NCBI RefSeq assembly: GCF_030547075.1
Contig: NZ_JAUOQH010000011.1
Span: forward strand, 1 to 64,000
DNA length: 64,000 nt
Source of the DNA: Alteromonas sp. 1_MG-2023
GTDB taxonomy: Bacteria > Pseudomonadota > Gammaproteobacteria > Enterobacterales > Alteromonadaceae
Direction: 5' to 3'
The translations under genes were made by a program, and so were the position numbers. The notes beneath the pieces were generated by a model. The model was not told where the DNA came from. It was given only the letters and a program-made list of their open reading frames with translations, and made no database searches. Numbering within the stretch: the first letter of the stretch is position 1; each line of letters starts with the position of its first letter. Positions 27,563 through 36,945 of the stretch are shown here, piece by piece.

Positions 27563-28171
27563 TTGCTGTCAACAAAACATAAGTTTCTATTTATACATAT
27601 CCCGAAAACAGGTGGCAATGCTATTCAGAAATCATTGTTACCCTTCAGTGATGATCAGGTGGTGTTCACGAACGACATGCATGATGGCATAGACAGATTT
27701 GAAATCCGCTCCCAGTCTATCAATATACATAAGCACTCATCACTTGAAGACTATCGTTCGCAGTTAGACAAGCAAACTTTTGAAGAGTTACTGAAGATAA
27801 CATGTGTGCGTAATCCTTGGGATCGCTGTGTTTCATTTTTTTTCTCACCTCACCGCGGCCCTGTTGATTGGTCGGAAGTTGCATTTGCAGAATTTATAAA
27901 ATCCACGATAAAGCCCCATGCCCACTTCTTGAAAACTTCAACTTTTACTTCAAATTATTTTGACAATATTGATTTTTACATACGCTTTGAACAAATTTCA
28001 GAGGACTTTAAAGCGCTATGTGAAAAACTACAAATCGATAGTTTACAATTACCCCATATTAATAAGTCAAATCGTCAGGGCTACCAGCAATACTATAAGA
28101 GTCAGGAAACAATCGACCTAGTTTCGAATATTTTTCGGGACGAAATAGATCATTTTCAATACACATTCTGA
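27563..28171 (+). CDS. Sulfotransferase family 2-like protein
   Basis: The short N-terminus FLFIHIPKTGGNAIQKSL is the HIPKTGG loop of the carbohydrate sulfotransferase (Sulfotransfer_2) family. ITCVRNPWDRCVSFFFSPHR (about 82-101) is the 3'-phosphate site with the usual RNPW.R pattern. The 202-residue length is short but complete. Translation probably starts at TTG 27563 after GAGGGG; the adjacent CTG is the only near alternative. It is first in a four-gene plus-strand cassette, 20 bases before the sulfatase gene. Confidence 0.88.
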   Translation: MLSTKHKFLFIHIPKTGGNAIQKSLLPFSDDQVVFTNDMHDGIDRFEIRSQSINIHKHSSLEDYRSQLDKQTFEELLKITCVRNPWDRCVSFFFSPHRGPVDWSEVAFAEFIKSTIKPHAHFLKTSTFTSNYFDNIDFYIRFEQISEDFKALCEKLQIDSLQLPHINKSNRQGYQQYYKSQETIDLVSNIFRDEIDHFQYTF

Positions 28172-28191
28172 TTATTAAGCGGAGAATAAAA

Positions 28192-29553
28192 TTGAAACCC
28201 AACATTGTTATCATCAATCCTGACCAACTTAGATGGGATTACTTATCATGTTACGGCCATAAATTTATCGAAACAAAAAACATTGACCGACTGGCCAAAA
28301 TGGGGACGTTATTTGAACACACCTTTGCTTCCGCGCCAATGTGTGGTCCAAGTCGAGTAAGCTTTTTGACTGGACAATACCCTATCGAACATGGCGTTCG
28401 ACAATATGGTGGACAGTACGACCAATCAAAACCTAGCGCGTTGAAGATACTAGGTGACGCGGGTTATAAGCGGGCCATTTGGGGTAAAGATCACTGTTTT
28501 AAAGGCAATGTTATTGGTAGTTTATACGATGAAGGGGAAGATATCTGTATTGGGATTATGGGTCAAAACCCGAATTATGTTAACGCTTGGGATTCAGCAG
28601 AGCTAGAAAAAGACTCTCAATGGAATTTAACTAAACGCTTAACTGATTCCGGTATAGATTTTATAAAGCAAAATGCTAATAGCGACCAGCCATTTTTTCT
28701 TACACTGAACTATCAAGATCCACACCCATTTTTTACTTGCCCTGAACCTTATTGCTCTTTATTCGACTCATCTCAATTCAATTTACCCGCAAACTATAGA
28801 AACGCGCCAATAGAAAAAGAAATTAGAAGGTTAACGCATTGGAGAATTCATAGCGGTGAGACCGATATGCCCAGTGAAGAATTAAAGCAAGCTATGGCAA
28901 TGTATTGTGGTCAAATTCGATACGTAGACGATCAAGTCGGCAATATACTGGATACTCTTAAAAACTTGGAGCTACTCGATAATACAATTATTGTTTTTTG
29001 GAGTGATCATGGTGAGTTTATTGGCGATTTCGGTGTTACTCACAAAATCCCTGCATTTTACGAATGTTTAATGAGAGTACCATTAATTATATACGACCCA
29101 ACAGGCCGCTTACCCAAGGGTAAAAATACCAGCTTAGTTGAATTAATGGATGGCATGGCGACAGTGCTTGACTTATGTAATTTGGAACAACCTCAAGGCT
29201 CACATGCTATTTCTCAGGTAAGCGGTAAAAACACTCGTAAAGATATTTATGCCGATGCGGGAATGATGTTACAACAACCTAAAGAGCCCGTAGCTAACTT
29301 TAGAATTAAAGGAGCAATGCCGCCAACCCCTTACGGACCGGGCTCCATGCTGAGGAATGAAGAATGGAAAATATGTTTATATGCCGACGACCAAGGTGAA
29401 TTGTATAACATACTTCAAGATCCAAATGAAAAAGAAAACCTGTTTGATGTACCACAGTACCAAGATATTAAAACTACAATGATGAACAGACTAATACAGC
29501 GAATGATGTGCTTTGGGCAGATGCCTGAGCGCTTGCCTCGAGGTGACTACTAA
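28192..29553 (+). CDS. Type I sulfatase
   Basis: The 453-residue protein is an alkaline-phosphatase-fold sulfatase. PNIVIINPDQLRWDYLSCYG at the N-terminus carries the metal-binding aspartate. MCGPSRVSFLTGQYP (50-64) holds the C-x-P-S-R motif, whose Cys51 would become formylglycine. FWSDHGEFIGDFGVTHK (about 266-282) gives further metal ligands. There is no signal peptide, so it should act in the cytoplasm, unusual for scavenging sulfatases. The start is TTG 28192 after GGAG. Its stop overlaps the next gene as TAATG. Together with the sulfotransferase before it, this suggests turnover or editing of a sulfate group, but the substrate is unknown and no sulfatase-maturing enzyme is in the window. 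Confidence 0.88.
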   Translation: MKPNIVIINPDQLRWDYLSCYGHKFIETKNIDRLAKMGTLFEHTFASAPMCGPSRVSFLTGQYPIEHGVRQYGGQYDQSKPSALKILGDAGYKRAIWGKDHCFKGNVIGSLYDEGEDICIGIMGQNPNYVNAWDSAELEKDSQWNLTKRLTDSGIDFIKQNANSDQPFFLTLNYQDPHPFFTCPEPYCSLFDSSQFNLPANYRNAPIEKEIRRLTHWRIHSGETDMPSEELKQAMAMYCGQIRYVDDQVGNILDTLKNLELLDNTIIVFWSDHGEFIGDFGVTHKIPAFYECLMRVPLIIYDPTGRLPKGKNTSLVELMDGMATVLDLCNLEQPQGSHAISQVSGKNTRKDIYADAGMMLQQPKEPVANFRIKGAMPPTPYGPGSMLRNEEWKICLYADDQGELYNILQDPNEKENLFDVPQYQDIKTTMMNRLIQRMMCFGQMPERLPRGDY

Positions 29554-31490
29554 TGACTAAAACGATTCAACACCAAGGCTATGAAGGCGGTGGCTGGGAT
29601 AAAAACGCACACGAGAAGCTATACGGTAAAAATTTAAATACAGGCCTAGGCGACTTTATAATCAACAATATTAAGCCGCAAAATTTTCTCGAATTCGGCT
29701 CAGGACTTGGCGCACTTTCAAACTACATATCACAAGCTGTAGATTTAGAAGCTTCATACTGTATAGAGCCTGCCGTAGAGTCTAGTGAGTCATACGGCAA
29801 AAATGTATCCCTTTTGAATATCGATATCTTTGATAATTCAGTGCCTAGTGTCTTGGACAAACTGTTTGATACAGTTATATCTATTGAAGTTGCAGAACAT
29901 ATCCCGCTTGATCAACACGAGGCGCTATTCGACTTTCTTGTAAGCCGAGCAAACCGAATGATCGTATTCTCGGGTGCGCGACCCGGACAGGGCGGCCATG
30001 GCCATATAGCAGAGAGACCAGAACTAGAATGGCGAGAAGAATTTACAAAGCGGGGGTGCACGTTTGACCTTGAGTTAACTTTGAAAGCACGTAACCAGAG
30101 CAACACGAGAAATATTAATCATCGCAAAAATCTTCAAATCTTCCATGCTCCAGCTCGCAATAATTCCCTTTGCAAGCTTGAAGAAGCTGCAAAACCATAT
30201 TTATACGACATTGCGACGCTAGTGTTAAAGCATGGCGCAAGAATGACAAGTAATCTTTTTTACGTAAATCTAGAAAATGCTTTAGCTGGCAGGCCCGAAC
30301 ATTCACTTTTGCAAAAAAGAGAAAACCTATTTAGTCTGGTGAATAATGCACAACATATTTTAGAAATAGGGTTTTGCGCGGGACACAGTGCACTATTATT
30401 TTTGCTTGCTAATCCAACGAGTAAAGTCACTATCGTTGATCCCGCTGAATTCGAACACGCAAGGCACTGTGCTTTATATCTAAAGAGAATGTTTCCTAAT
30501 CGCGTTTTTTTCATCGAAGGCTATTCAACAGAGGTATTAGACACCCTTCCGGTTAATCAATTTGATTTTATACATTTAGATGGTGGGAAAGATAAAACAA
30601 TCCATACTGACTTAGAGCTATTAAAACCATTGGTTGCTCGAGATCACATAATTTTTATAGACGACACGCAAAATTCTGGTGTTAACAAAGAAGTAGAACG
30701 TCGTGAAGAACTCGGTGAATTAGTATTGGACGAATTTGCCCATATCAACAGCATGTCAGCGATCAATAATCGTTGGCAACATAAAGCAGCACGATTTAGT
30801 CTTGATGGAAAAGAAACCACTACTGAGATTCTGAAAGAGCTCAATATTATTTACGAAAATGTAAATCATTCTTCTATTTATACCAATGAAAAACAGACAG
30901 GTAGCGCAAGAGCAAATTATCTGATTCACGCAATCAGGGATGTTGAGCGTTCGGGTCTAAAAGGTGCCTTTGTAGAGGTTGGCGTTGCCGCAGGCCATTC
31001 TAGCGTTGTAGCGACATTAGCATCTTCAAAATATGCTAAGAGAAAATTCTTTTTGTACGACACATTTGCCGGATTTGAAAAAGAACTTCCCAATGAAAAA
31101 GACCTCAACGGTAAATCGATTAAAGAATACAACTTGGAAAAATACTGTGACACGCCTTGCCAAGAAGCAAGTGTAAAAGAGAAAGTATTAGAAACAGGAT
31201 TGGCCGATGATTGCTTATTTTTAGTCGCTGGACTTGCTCAAGAGACTGTTACGAAAATCAAACCGAAATCAATTTCCATTTTAAAGCTTGATGCTAACTT
31301 GTATGAGCCCACGATAGCTTCATTACGTGAGCTGTACCCCTTACTTGAGCGAAACGGCTACCTAATAATTGATGATTATGGTCATTGGCAAGGCTGTAAG
31401 GAAGCCGTAGATGATTACTTTACACAGAAGGGCATCGCATTTATTGGCGAAAAAATAGATTACGCCTGCTATGGGTGGAAAATTTCATGA
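29553..31490 (+). CDS. Three-domain methyltransferase fusion
   Basis: The 645-residue protein contains three separate SAM-methyltransferase-like domains. Domain 1 (about 30-200) has LEFGSGLGAL (46-55) and SIEVAEHIPL. Domain 2 (about 255-410) has LEIGFCAGHSALLF (270-283), FIHLDGGKDK and IIFIDDTQN. Domain 3 (about 455-645) has VEVGVAAGHSSVV (474-486) and LKLDANLYEPTIASLREL, then YLIIDDYGHWQGC, the pattern of TylF/MycF sugar O-methyltransferases with Asp607 and Asp608 as likely metal ligands. Domain 2 resembles the Methyltransf_24 type. It overlaps the sulfatase by TAATG and the next gene by ATGA. Several sugar positions may be methylated by one polypeptide. Confidence 0.85.
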   Translation: MTKTIQHQGYEGGGWDKNAHEKLYGKNLNTGLGDFIINNIKPQNFLEFGSGLGALSNYISQAVDLEASYCIEPAVESSESYGKNVSLLNIDIFDNSVPSVLDKLFDTVISIEVAEHIPLDQHEALFDFLVSRANRMIVFSGARPGQGGHGHIAERPELEWREEFTKRGCTFDLELTLKARNQSNTRNINHRKNLQIFHAPARNNSLCKLEEAAKPYLYDIATLVLKHGARMTSNLFYVNLENALAGRPEHSLLQKRENLFSLVNNAQHILEIGFCAGHSALLFLLANPTSKVTIVDPAEFEHARHCALYLKRMFPNRVFFIEGYSTEVLDTLPVNQFDFIHLDGGKDKTIHTDLELLKPLVARDHIIFIDDTQNSGVNKEVERREELGELVLDEFAHINSMSAINNRWQHKAARFSLDGKETTTEILKELNIIYENVNHSSIYTNEKQTGSARANYLIHAIRDVERSGLKGAFVEVGVAAGHSSVVATLASSKYAKRKFFLYDTFAGFEKELPNEKDLNGKSIKEYNLEKYCDTPCQEASVKEKVLETGLADDCLFLVAGLAQETVTKIKPKSISILKLDANLYEPTIASLRELYPLLERNGYLIIDDYGHWQGCKEAVDDYFTQKGIAFIGEKIDYACYGWKIS

Positions 31491-32245
31491 TTAGAATAGT
31501 AACTTTCTGCAACAAAAGCTACGTTCCAGTTTTAAAAAACTGGTTACTAGCACTAGATAAAATAGGACTAAAGCAACATGCTTTAGTCATTACTCTAGAC
31601 AACGAGACTCATGATGCAATTGACTTTTGCGACACTTTGCATAGACCTATTGCTGTAGAAGGGAAAAACTTTAGCGGACTTTGGCAACACCGTCTCGAAA
31701 TACTTGATGAGCTTCTGCAGTCTTATGATGAAATCATACATTCAGATGCTGACGCAGTTTGGCTGCGTAATCCGTTGCCAATGATATCAAGTCTTAACTC
31801 CAATATTACTTTTACTCAAGGTACCGTATGGCCACATGATGTGCATACTCTTCATGGTGTTGTATTATGTTGTGGCTTGTTTTACTTAAATAATAGCTCT
31901 GAAGCAAGGCACTTTCTAAAGCAAGTAAGAAAACGTGTAGAAAATGATAATGATGACCAAATATCGGTAAACAGAGAAGTTGCAAGCAGAATAAACGGTT
32001 GGCAGATAAAAGAACCGCTTCAGATACCTTTTAGAGAAACAACCTTCACAACATCAAAAGAAGTAATGAGAAGCATAGCTAAAAGCGAAAGTGATGACCT
32101 CAACATATGTGTGTTACCACATCACCTTTTTCCTCGATTAGTTGAAACTATTAGCGACGATGTTTATATCGCCCACCCCCTATCAGGGAAAACACTTGAT
32201 GAAAAAGCACAATGCCTCTCTGAACTTGGTATTTGGTGGTCTTAA
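31487..32245 (+). CDS. Nucleotide-diphospho-sugar transferase family protein
   Basis: The 252-residue protein starts with IRIVTFCNKSYVPVLKNWLL and contains EIIHSDADAVWLRNPL (about 82-97), the D-x-D site of GT-A enzymes of the Nucleotid_trans (GT77-like) family. VVLCCGLFYLNNSSEA follows, as in that family. It closes the cassette. The ATG at 31487 overlaps the previous stop as ATGA, and a GTG four codons upstream is less likely. A sugar transferred after methylation or sulfation is a reasonable guess. No plus-strand terminator is clear after it. Confidence 0.8.
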   Translation: MIRIVTFCNKSYVPVLKNWLLALDKIGLKQHALVITLDNETHDAIDFCDTLHRPIAVEGKNFSGLWQHRLEILDELLQSYDEIIHSDADAVWLRNPLPMISSLNSNITFTQGTVWPHDVHTLHGVVLCCGLFYLNNSSEARHFLKQVRKRVENDNDDQISVNREVASRINGWQIKEPLQIPFRETTFTTSKEVMRSIAKSESDDLNICVLPHHLFPRLVETISDDVYIAHPLSGKTLDEKAQCLSELGIWWS

Positions 32246-32333
32246 GTTAGCTTCTTAAGATTAGATTAGCTTATCTTCAATAAGTACTACATCTAAGTTA
32301 GAGTTAGTGAATTGGGGCTCTTACTAGTAAAAA

Positions 32334-32349
32334 GGCGGCTAAAGCCGCC
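32334..32349 (-). terminator. Rho-independent terminator after gmd
   Basis: The stem GGCGGCT/AGCCGCC with a two-base loop is followed on the minus strand by TTTTT. It ends the long gmd-containing operon. On the plus strand no T-run follows, so it is unlikely to serve the cassette. Confidence 0.75.
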
Positions 32350-32383
32350 AATTGTATTAATTATAATAAAGTAACTTACTCTA

Positions 32384-33499
32384 TTACTCTTTCGAAACAG
32401 AAACCGAATAACCATGTTGCTTAAGTAATGCATGTTGTTTAGCTTTTTCTAAATCATAAGCCACCATTTCAGCACACATTTCTTCAACCGTTATTTCAGG
32501 TACCCATCCTAATTTCTCTTTCGCTTTTGTAGGGTCGCCAAGCAGTGTTTCTACTTCTGCGGGGCGGAAATAGCGCGGGTCTACTTTTACGATTACATCG
32601 CCAACATTTACACCTGACGCTAGCTCTGGATCTACGTTTGTAACTGTAGCAACTTCATTAACTCCTTCGCCAGTAAACTCGACAGTAATACCCGCATTCT
32701 CTGCCGACATACGGACAAATTCTCGTACTGATATTTGCTTGCCTGTAGCAATAACAAAATCTTCGGGAGTATCTTGTTGAAGCATCATCCACTGCATACG
32801 TACATAGTCTTTTGCATGACCCCAGTCACGAAGTGCATCCATATTCCCTAGGTACAAACAAGACTCTAGACCTTGAGATATGTTAGCAATGGCACGAGTA
32901 ATTTTTCTTGTTACAAACGTTTCTCCACGGCGTGGTGATTCATGATTAAACAAAATACCGTTACAAGCATATATTCCATAAGACTCACGATAGTTAACTG
33001 CTATCCAATATGCATACATTTTGGCTACCGCATAAGGTGAACGCGGGTGAAAAGGCGTGGTTTCCTTTTGAGGAATCTCTTGCACTTCACCGTAAAGCTC
33101 AGATGTAGACGCTTGGTAAAACTTGGTTTTCTTTTCCAACCCTAAAAAGCGAATAGCTTCAAGCAAACGAAGCGTACCCATTGCATCTACATCGGCCGTA
33201 TACTCCGGCGCTTCGAAAGACACAGCAACATGCGACTGCGCTCCCAAGTTATACACTTCGTCGGGCTGCACTTCTTGCATGATACGTATTAGATTTGATG
33301 AATCTGTTAAGTCGCCATAGTGCAATTTAAAGTGTGCATTTTCTACATGTGGATCTTCATAAATATGGTCAACACGTTGTGTATTGAACAAAGAAGCGCG
33401 ACGCTTAATACCGTGTACTTCATATCCTTTTTCCAATAAAAACTCGGCTAAATATGAGCCGTCTTGGCCGGTTACACCGGTAATTAGTGCTTTTTTCAT
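32384..33499 (-). CDS. gmd: GDP-mannose 4,6-dehydratase
   Basis: It makes GDP-4-keto-6-deoxymannose, the substrate of Fcl. The 371-residue protein has [20 protein letters not shown] at the NADP site, the [13 protein letters not shown] motif, the catalytic [10 protein letters not shown] pair and [20 protein letters not shown] typical of GMD. The ATG at 33499 is used; a TTG six codons earlier overlaps the upstream stop. It is the last gene of the minus-strand run from 45087 and is followed by a terminator. Confidence 0.96.
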   Translation of the reverse strand: MKKALITGVTGQDGSYLAEFLLEKGYEVHGIKRRASLFNTQRVDHIYEDPHVENAHFKLHYGDLTDSSNLIRIMQEVQPDEVYNLGAQSHVAVSFEAPEYTADVDAMGTLRLLEAIRFLGLEKKTKFYQASTSELYGEVQEIPQKETTPFHPRSPYAVAKMYAYWIAVNYRESYGIYACNGILFNHESPRRGETFVTRKITRAIANISQGLESCLYLGNMDALRDWGHAKDYVRMQWMMLQQDTPEDFVIATGKQISVREFVRMSAENAGITVEFTGEGVNEVATVTNVDPELASGVNVGDVIVKVDPRYFRPAEVETLLGDPTKAKEKLGWVPEITVEEMCAEMVAYDLEKAKQHALLKQHGYSVSVSKE

Positions 33500-33509
33500 T
33501 AAATTATCT

Positions 33510-34730
33510 CTATTCAAAATCTAATTCGACCAACTTTGTGATTTCACTTACATCTACAGTGAAATTATTTTTAGCGTCTTTAACTGGACTACCGAACACA
33601 GCTGTATAATTTAGACCCATTGCTTGGCTCATATTTGCATAAGCAGCAGTTCCTTTACTCGGATTGAATATCTCTATAACTTTGCTTCCGCTTTTGCAAG
33701 CAAAAACACCTGTCAATCCAGCCCCGTGAGAACCAATTACAATGTCTGCATCAGCAAACAGTTGTAATTGTTCTTCGGGGGAATGCTCTGTCGGAATAAC
33801 TATCTTAAAACCTAAAAGGGTAAGAGCCTTCTCAAGCTCTATTTCATTAAGTATTTGCCTAGACTTTGCATCTCGCCTAGATATATATAGCTTGATCCTA
33901 TTTCCATTTGAAAAAGGTTTTACCGAAGATAGATTTTTAATATAAATTGGATGACAAAGAAGAGCGGGATGGCACATTTTTTGTGGAATTAAATTATCAA
34001 AGAAATGCATTTTTTTAACGTTTACAATACAAGTCTGATCAAAATTTAAGACTCGAATACCTGCTTTGTCACAAAGCATTTTCTGGTATTTACCAAAAGT
34101 ATTTGGGGGATTAAACAAAACTGGTAGGTCGCCTATTACATCTCTTGAAATTAATGCTCTTGGAAAAGAGTCATAAGCGAAATGGCATATATTATTTTGA
34201 CCTCTAAAGTCACCACAGAAAGTTAACTCTTTAACTTCAACAGGTTTTTTATATTTGATATTAGATTCACTGGGTAAAAGAGTAGAACCTGAAAAGAATT
34301 TTTTACTCTTAGTATCCAAAATAGCAAAGTGCCTACCTGAAAATACAATAGATACGTTGTGCAACGTATGGATATTTAATTTTGGAATCGTTTTTCTTGT
34401 AGGATTAAAAGCAGCAGGAATAATTCCTGAAGGAAATTCCATTTTCCCGGCTAAATCATTAGTAACCCTTTCACTCAAAGTTATTGATGAATGATATTTA
34501 TCAGAGAAACGAAAGAGTTCATTTTCATAATCCCTTAAAAAACCAGTCATCCCCCTCCACGATTCATCACTGAAGTCAAAAACACTCGGGACACCCTTTA
34601 CCCTCGAGATAATGTCATCAGCAAGAACTTTACCTTGTGAAGCTATTGAATCATTAAAGTTCTTTTTTTTAGGGACAATTTCAACTAACTGCTTTGCAAA
34701 TAAGCTTGCTATATCCCTATAATTTTTCAT
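33510..34730 (-). CDS. GT61-family glycosyltransferase (DUF563)
   Basis: This GT-B-like enzyme belongs to the GT61/DUF563 family, best seen in the C-terminal half: [20 protein letters not shown], then [20 protein letters not shown] (about 332-351), the conserved S-H-G-A-G-L-T motif, and [10 protein letters not shown]. The N-terminal 150 residues are variable. It has no membrane helix. The ATG at 34730 has GGTGA six bases upstream. Bacterial members are less well characterised than the plant xylosyl and arabinosyl transferases, so the sugar cannot be named. Confidence 0.88.
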   Translation of the reverse strand: MKNYRDIASLFAKQLVEIVPKKKNFNDSIASQGKVLADDIISRVKGVPSVFDFSDESWRGMTGFLRDYENELFRFSDKYHSSITLSERVTNDLAGKMEFPSGIIPAAFNPTRKTIPKLNIHTLHNVSIVFSGRHFAILDTKSKKFFSGSTLLPSESNIKYKKPVEVKELTFCGDFRGQNNICHFAYDSFPRALISRDVIGDLPVLFNPPNTFGKYQKMLCDKAGIRVLNFDQTCIVNVKKMHFFDNLIPQKMCHPALLCHPIYIKNLSSVKPFSNGNRIKLYISRRDAKSRQILNEIELEKALTLLGFKIVIPTEHSPEEQLQLFADADIVIGSHGAGLTGVFACKSGSKVIEIFNPSKGTAAYANMSQAMGLNYTAVFGSPVKDAKNNFTVDVSEITKLVELDFE

Positions 34731-34735
34731 AATTT

Positions 34736-35470
34736 TCACCAATTTTTATCTTTCTCGTATCCGGCTTCGATTAAAAAATCATTCCATTTACCGGAACGAG
34801 CCAGCTTCAACTTATCCTTCAATGCTTCGTCAAAGTAGTTTTTCCAATCGCCACTCACACCTTTTCTAAAAAATGATTTCCTTGTTTCGGGAGCATGTTC
34901 TCGCATCTGCTCGATACTGAAAGAGTCGATAATTTTAGCCAAAGCTTCTTCTGTTTTATCAACTTCAAGATAAGACGCAATACTAGATAAAATTTCAATT
35001 TTGTTAGTAAGAAGTTCTTCATACTTTATAGTGAGAGCATTGTCGAACCGCATCCATGCAAATAAAAGATCTAAGTCTTCGGTATTTGAGTCAAGAAAAA
35101 ATGAAATTTTGTCTTGATCACTTAATTCTTTTAAAAATGGCTGCCCTCCATTTTCTTCAGCTAAATTTGCGGAGTGAAATGCTTTAGAGACAAGCAAGTC
35201 TCTTGGGTCTCTGATTATAGAGACTAATGCAACATTATCTGAAATCTCATAGCTTGGCGGAAATGAGTGGCTTTTGAATACAGATTTTACAGTTGCGCTA
35301 GCTAAGAAATTTTCACAATTATCTAAAGAAAGGTCTAAAAGTCCTAAATTAGGGTTTTTTCTCAATTCATTTGGTGCTTGCTGCCTTTTGTAACCAAGGC
35401 CAGCTATCAAGTTGAACAACCATGTACTCCCAACTTTGTGGGGACTTGCTATTACAACAGAATTTTTCAT
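34736..35470 (-). CDS. Sulfotransferase domain protein
   Basis: The N-terminus VVIASPHKVGSTWLFNLIAG matches the P.K.GSTW phosphate loop of the Sulfotransfer_1 family, and LVSIIRDPRDLLVSKAFH (about 82-99) is the 3'-phosphate site. FRKGVSGDWKNYFDE near residue 205 matches the C-terminal R-K-G-x-x-G-D-W-K motif that binds PAPS, so this is the most complete sulfotransferase of the set. It has 244 residues. The start overlaps the previous gene as ATGA. The acceptor is unknown. Confidence 0.9.
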   Translation of the reverse strand: MKNSVVIASPHKVGSTWLFNLIAGLGYKRQQAPNELRKNPNLGLLDLSLDNCENFLASATVKSVFKSHSFPPSYEISDNVALVSIIRDPRDLLVSKAFHSANLAEENGGQPFLKELSDQDKISFFLDSNTEDLDLLFAWMRFDNALTIKYEELLTNKIEILSSIASYLEVDKTEEALAKIIDSFSIEQMREHAPETRKSFFRKGVSGDWKNYFDEALKDKLKLARSGKWNDFLIEAGYEKDKNW

Positions 35471-36051
35471 TCATCATTCCCTAATTTTTTCTGCATGGTG
35501 TCTAAGAGTAATAACCAAGCCTCATTGTCTCCGCGCCAATCATCTACTAATCCACATGGAAAAAGATAAACATTACCTCGCTCTTCAAACTCAGTGATGT
35601 GGTGACTTATAAAAACATAAACATTATTTACTCCTAGCAAACCATTTAGTGTTGGAATTAGCTTTTCAATGGCTTGTAATTGGTCGCCATAACGAAGAAA
35701 CGTATTATTCTCCGCATTAATAACGTCCATCATTCTCTGATATCGCCTCGCATATTTTTCACGAACACTTTCTAATTTACTCTCGTAACCAGGTAGAATA
35801 ATGCCTTTACTATCCTCAGGGAAGTCATGTTGAAACTCCAAGGCGTAAAAATCATCCACCACTCTAATACCTCTATGGTGGATAGAGATATTACTAGAAA
35901 GGAGTAGGCTATCTATACCCTCTTCTAATACTTTAACTAACGCCTTTGGAGGAGTAATTAACCAATCAAAAAAATATGCCTCTGGTTGCTTTATATAGTT
36001 TCTTATCCAATAGGCAGGTTGGCAGCTAGAGCCAAGTGATATCCACTTCAT
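35467..36051 (-). CDS. DUF1796-family putative papain-like cysteine peptidase
   Basis: The N-terminus WISLGSSCQPAYWIRNYI, followed by YFFDWLITPP, is the SLG..C...FDW signature of DUF1796, described as a putative papain-like cysteine peptidase family. Cys9 would be the nucleophile, and VFISHHITEF near residue 150 may give the histidine. The 194-residue length fits. Family members often lie among glycan genes, where the peptidase activity is unproven. It overlaps the sulfotransferase gene downstream as ATGA, suggesting paired action. Confidence 0.75.
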   Translation of the reverse strand: MKWISLGSSCQPAYWIRNYIKQPEAYFFDWLITPPKALVKVLEEGIDSLLLSSNISIHHRGIRVVDDFYALEFQHDFPEDSKGIILPGYESKLESVREKYARRYQRMMDVINAENNTFLRYGDQLQAIEKLIPTLNGLLGVNNVYVFISHHITEFEERGNVYLFPCGLVDDWRGDNEAWLLLLDTMQKKLGNDE

Positions 36052-36060
36052 ATTTCACCC

Positions 36061-36942
36061 TTAATAAATGTAATCTAGAGAAGATAGTTGTTCCTCTACC
36101 AATCGCTCAATTTTATTTAAGTCTTCACTTTTAGCTAATGGAGACGCTTCGATGTAGCGTCCTTCAATATACTTACACACAGGTAGAGCTTCCTTACTGA
36201 ACACTTTCAGCGCCTGCGCTAATGCATTCTGAGTAGAAGGATTGCCTAATGACTCATAAGGTAATATCAAATCAGCTTTTTTACTTTCAACTCGATTTAT
36301 CCATTCAACAACAAAACAAAGCTTGTAATAATAACATTGTTTGAGTTCTTTGATTTTAGGGTATCTAGCTTGCAAAGAGTTGAAAATAGATAGGACATTC
36401 CAATAGTCAAGCCCTATTGTATCGGCATCTAAGTTAATACCATCTTTCTTAGCTAATTTTTGCAAAGATAAAAAAATATCTCTTGAATTTCTAGTTACCA
36501 ATATATTGTAACTACCTGGAAAATTAGAGTTAAACCAGTTAAAACAAAAGTTCAGTCTATTCGCCTGCAGTACAGGAGTTTTCCCATTGCCGTTAGCATG
36601 CTCAAAAAGGAAGGCGACGTAATTATATAAGTCACTTTTCTCTGAAGTTGCTTCTAGCAAAGGATGGTCTAGAGTTCTAGATTTGAGATTATAAACTTCG
36701 CCCATTTCTTTAGTATCAACATATCGATATTCTTCGAAATAGTCCCCTTCTACAGTATGTCCCAGCCTTTCGCGGTCAGCATTTGGAATGCCTTTTTGAC
36801 ACGCTTCGACGTACTTAAGTATTTCAGGATGATAGGGCTCGTAAAATACTTGAAGATCGGGACACTGCCGCAATGCAGAAAACAACAAAGTACTCCCCGT
36901 ACGAAAAAAACCAGTGACTAATATACTTTTAAAGTTAGCCAA
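36061..36942 (-). CDS. Sulfotransferase family protein
   Basis: ILVTGFFRTGSTLLFSALRQ near the N-terminus is a 5'-phosphosulfate loop, and NILVTRNSRDIFLSLQKLAK (about 145-164) is the 3'-phosphate site. The 293-residue length is typical of bacterial glycan sulfotransferases such as the Stf0-like group. Translation has to begin at TTG 36942, three bases after the previous stop, because the next in-frame methionine would remove the loop. Its place among glycosyltransferase genes suggests a glycan acceptor. Confidence 0.85.
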   Translation of the reverse strand: MANFKSILVTGFFRTGSTLLFSALRQCPDLQVFYEPYHPEILKYVEACQKGIPNADRERLGHTVEGDYFEEYRYVDTKEMGEVYNLKSRTLDHPLLEATSEKSDLYNYVAFLFEHANGNGKTPVLQANRLNFCFNWFNSNFPGSYNILVTRNSRDIFLSLQKLAKKDGINLDADTIGLDYWNVLSIFNSLQARYPKIKELKQCYYYKLCFVVEWINRVESKKADLILPYESLGNPSTQNALAQALKVFSKEALPVCKYIEGRYIEASPLAKSEDLNKIERLVEEQLSSLDYIY

Positions 36943-36945
36943 TTT

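Noticed and set aside
32246-32383. Terminator for the plus-strand cassette in the gap before gmd
   Set aside because: The only strong hairpin (32334-32349) has its T-run on the minus side, so it serves gmd; no plus-strand terminator could be supported.
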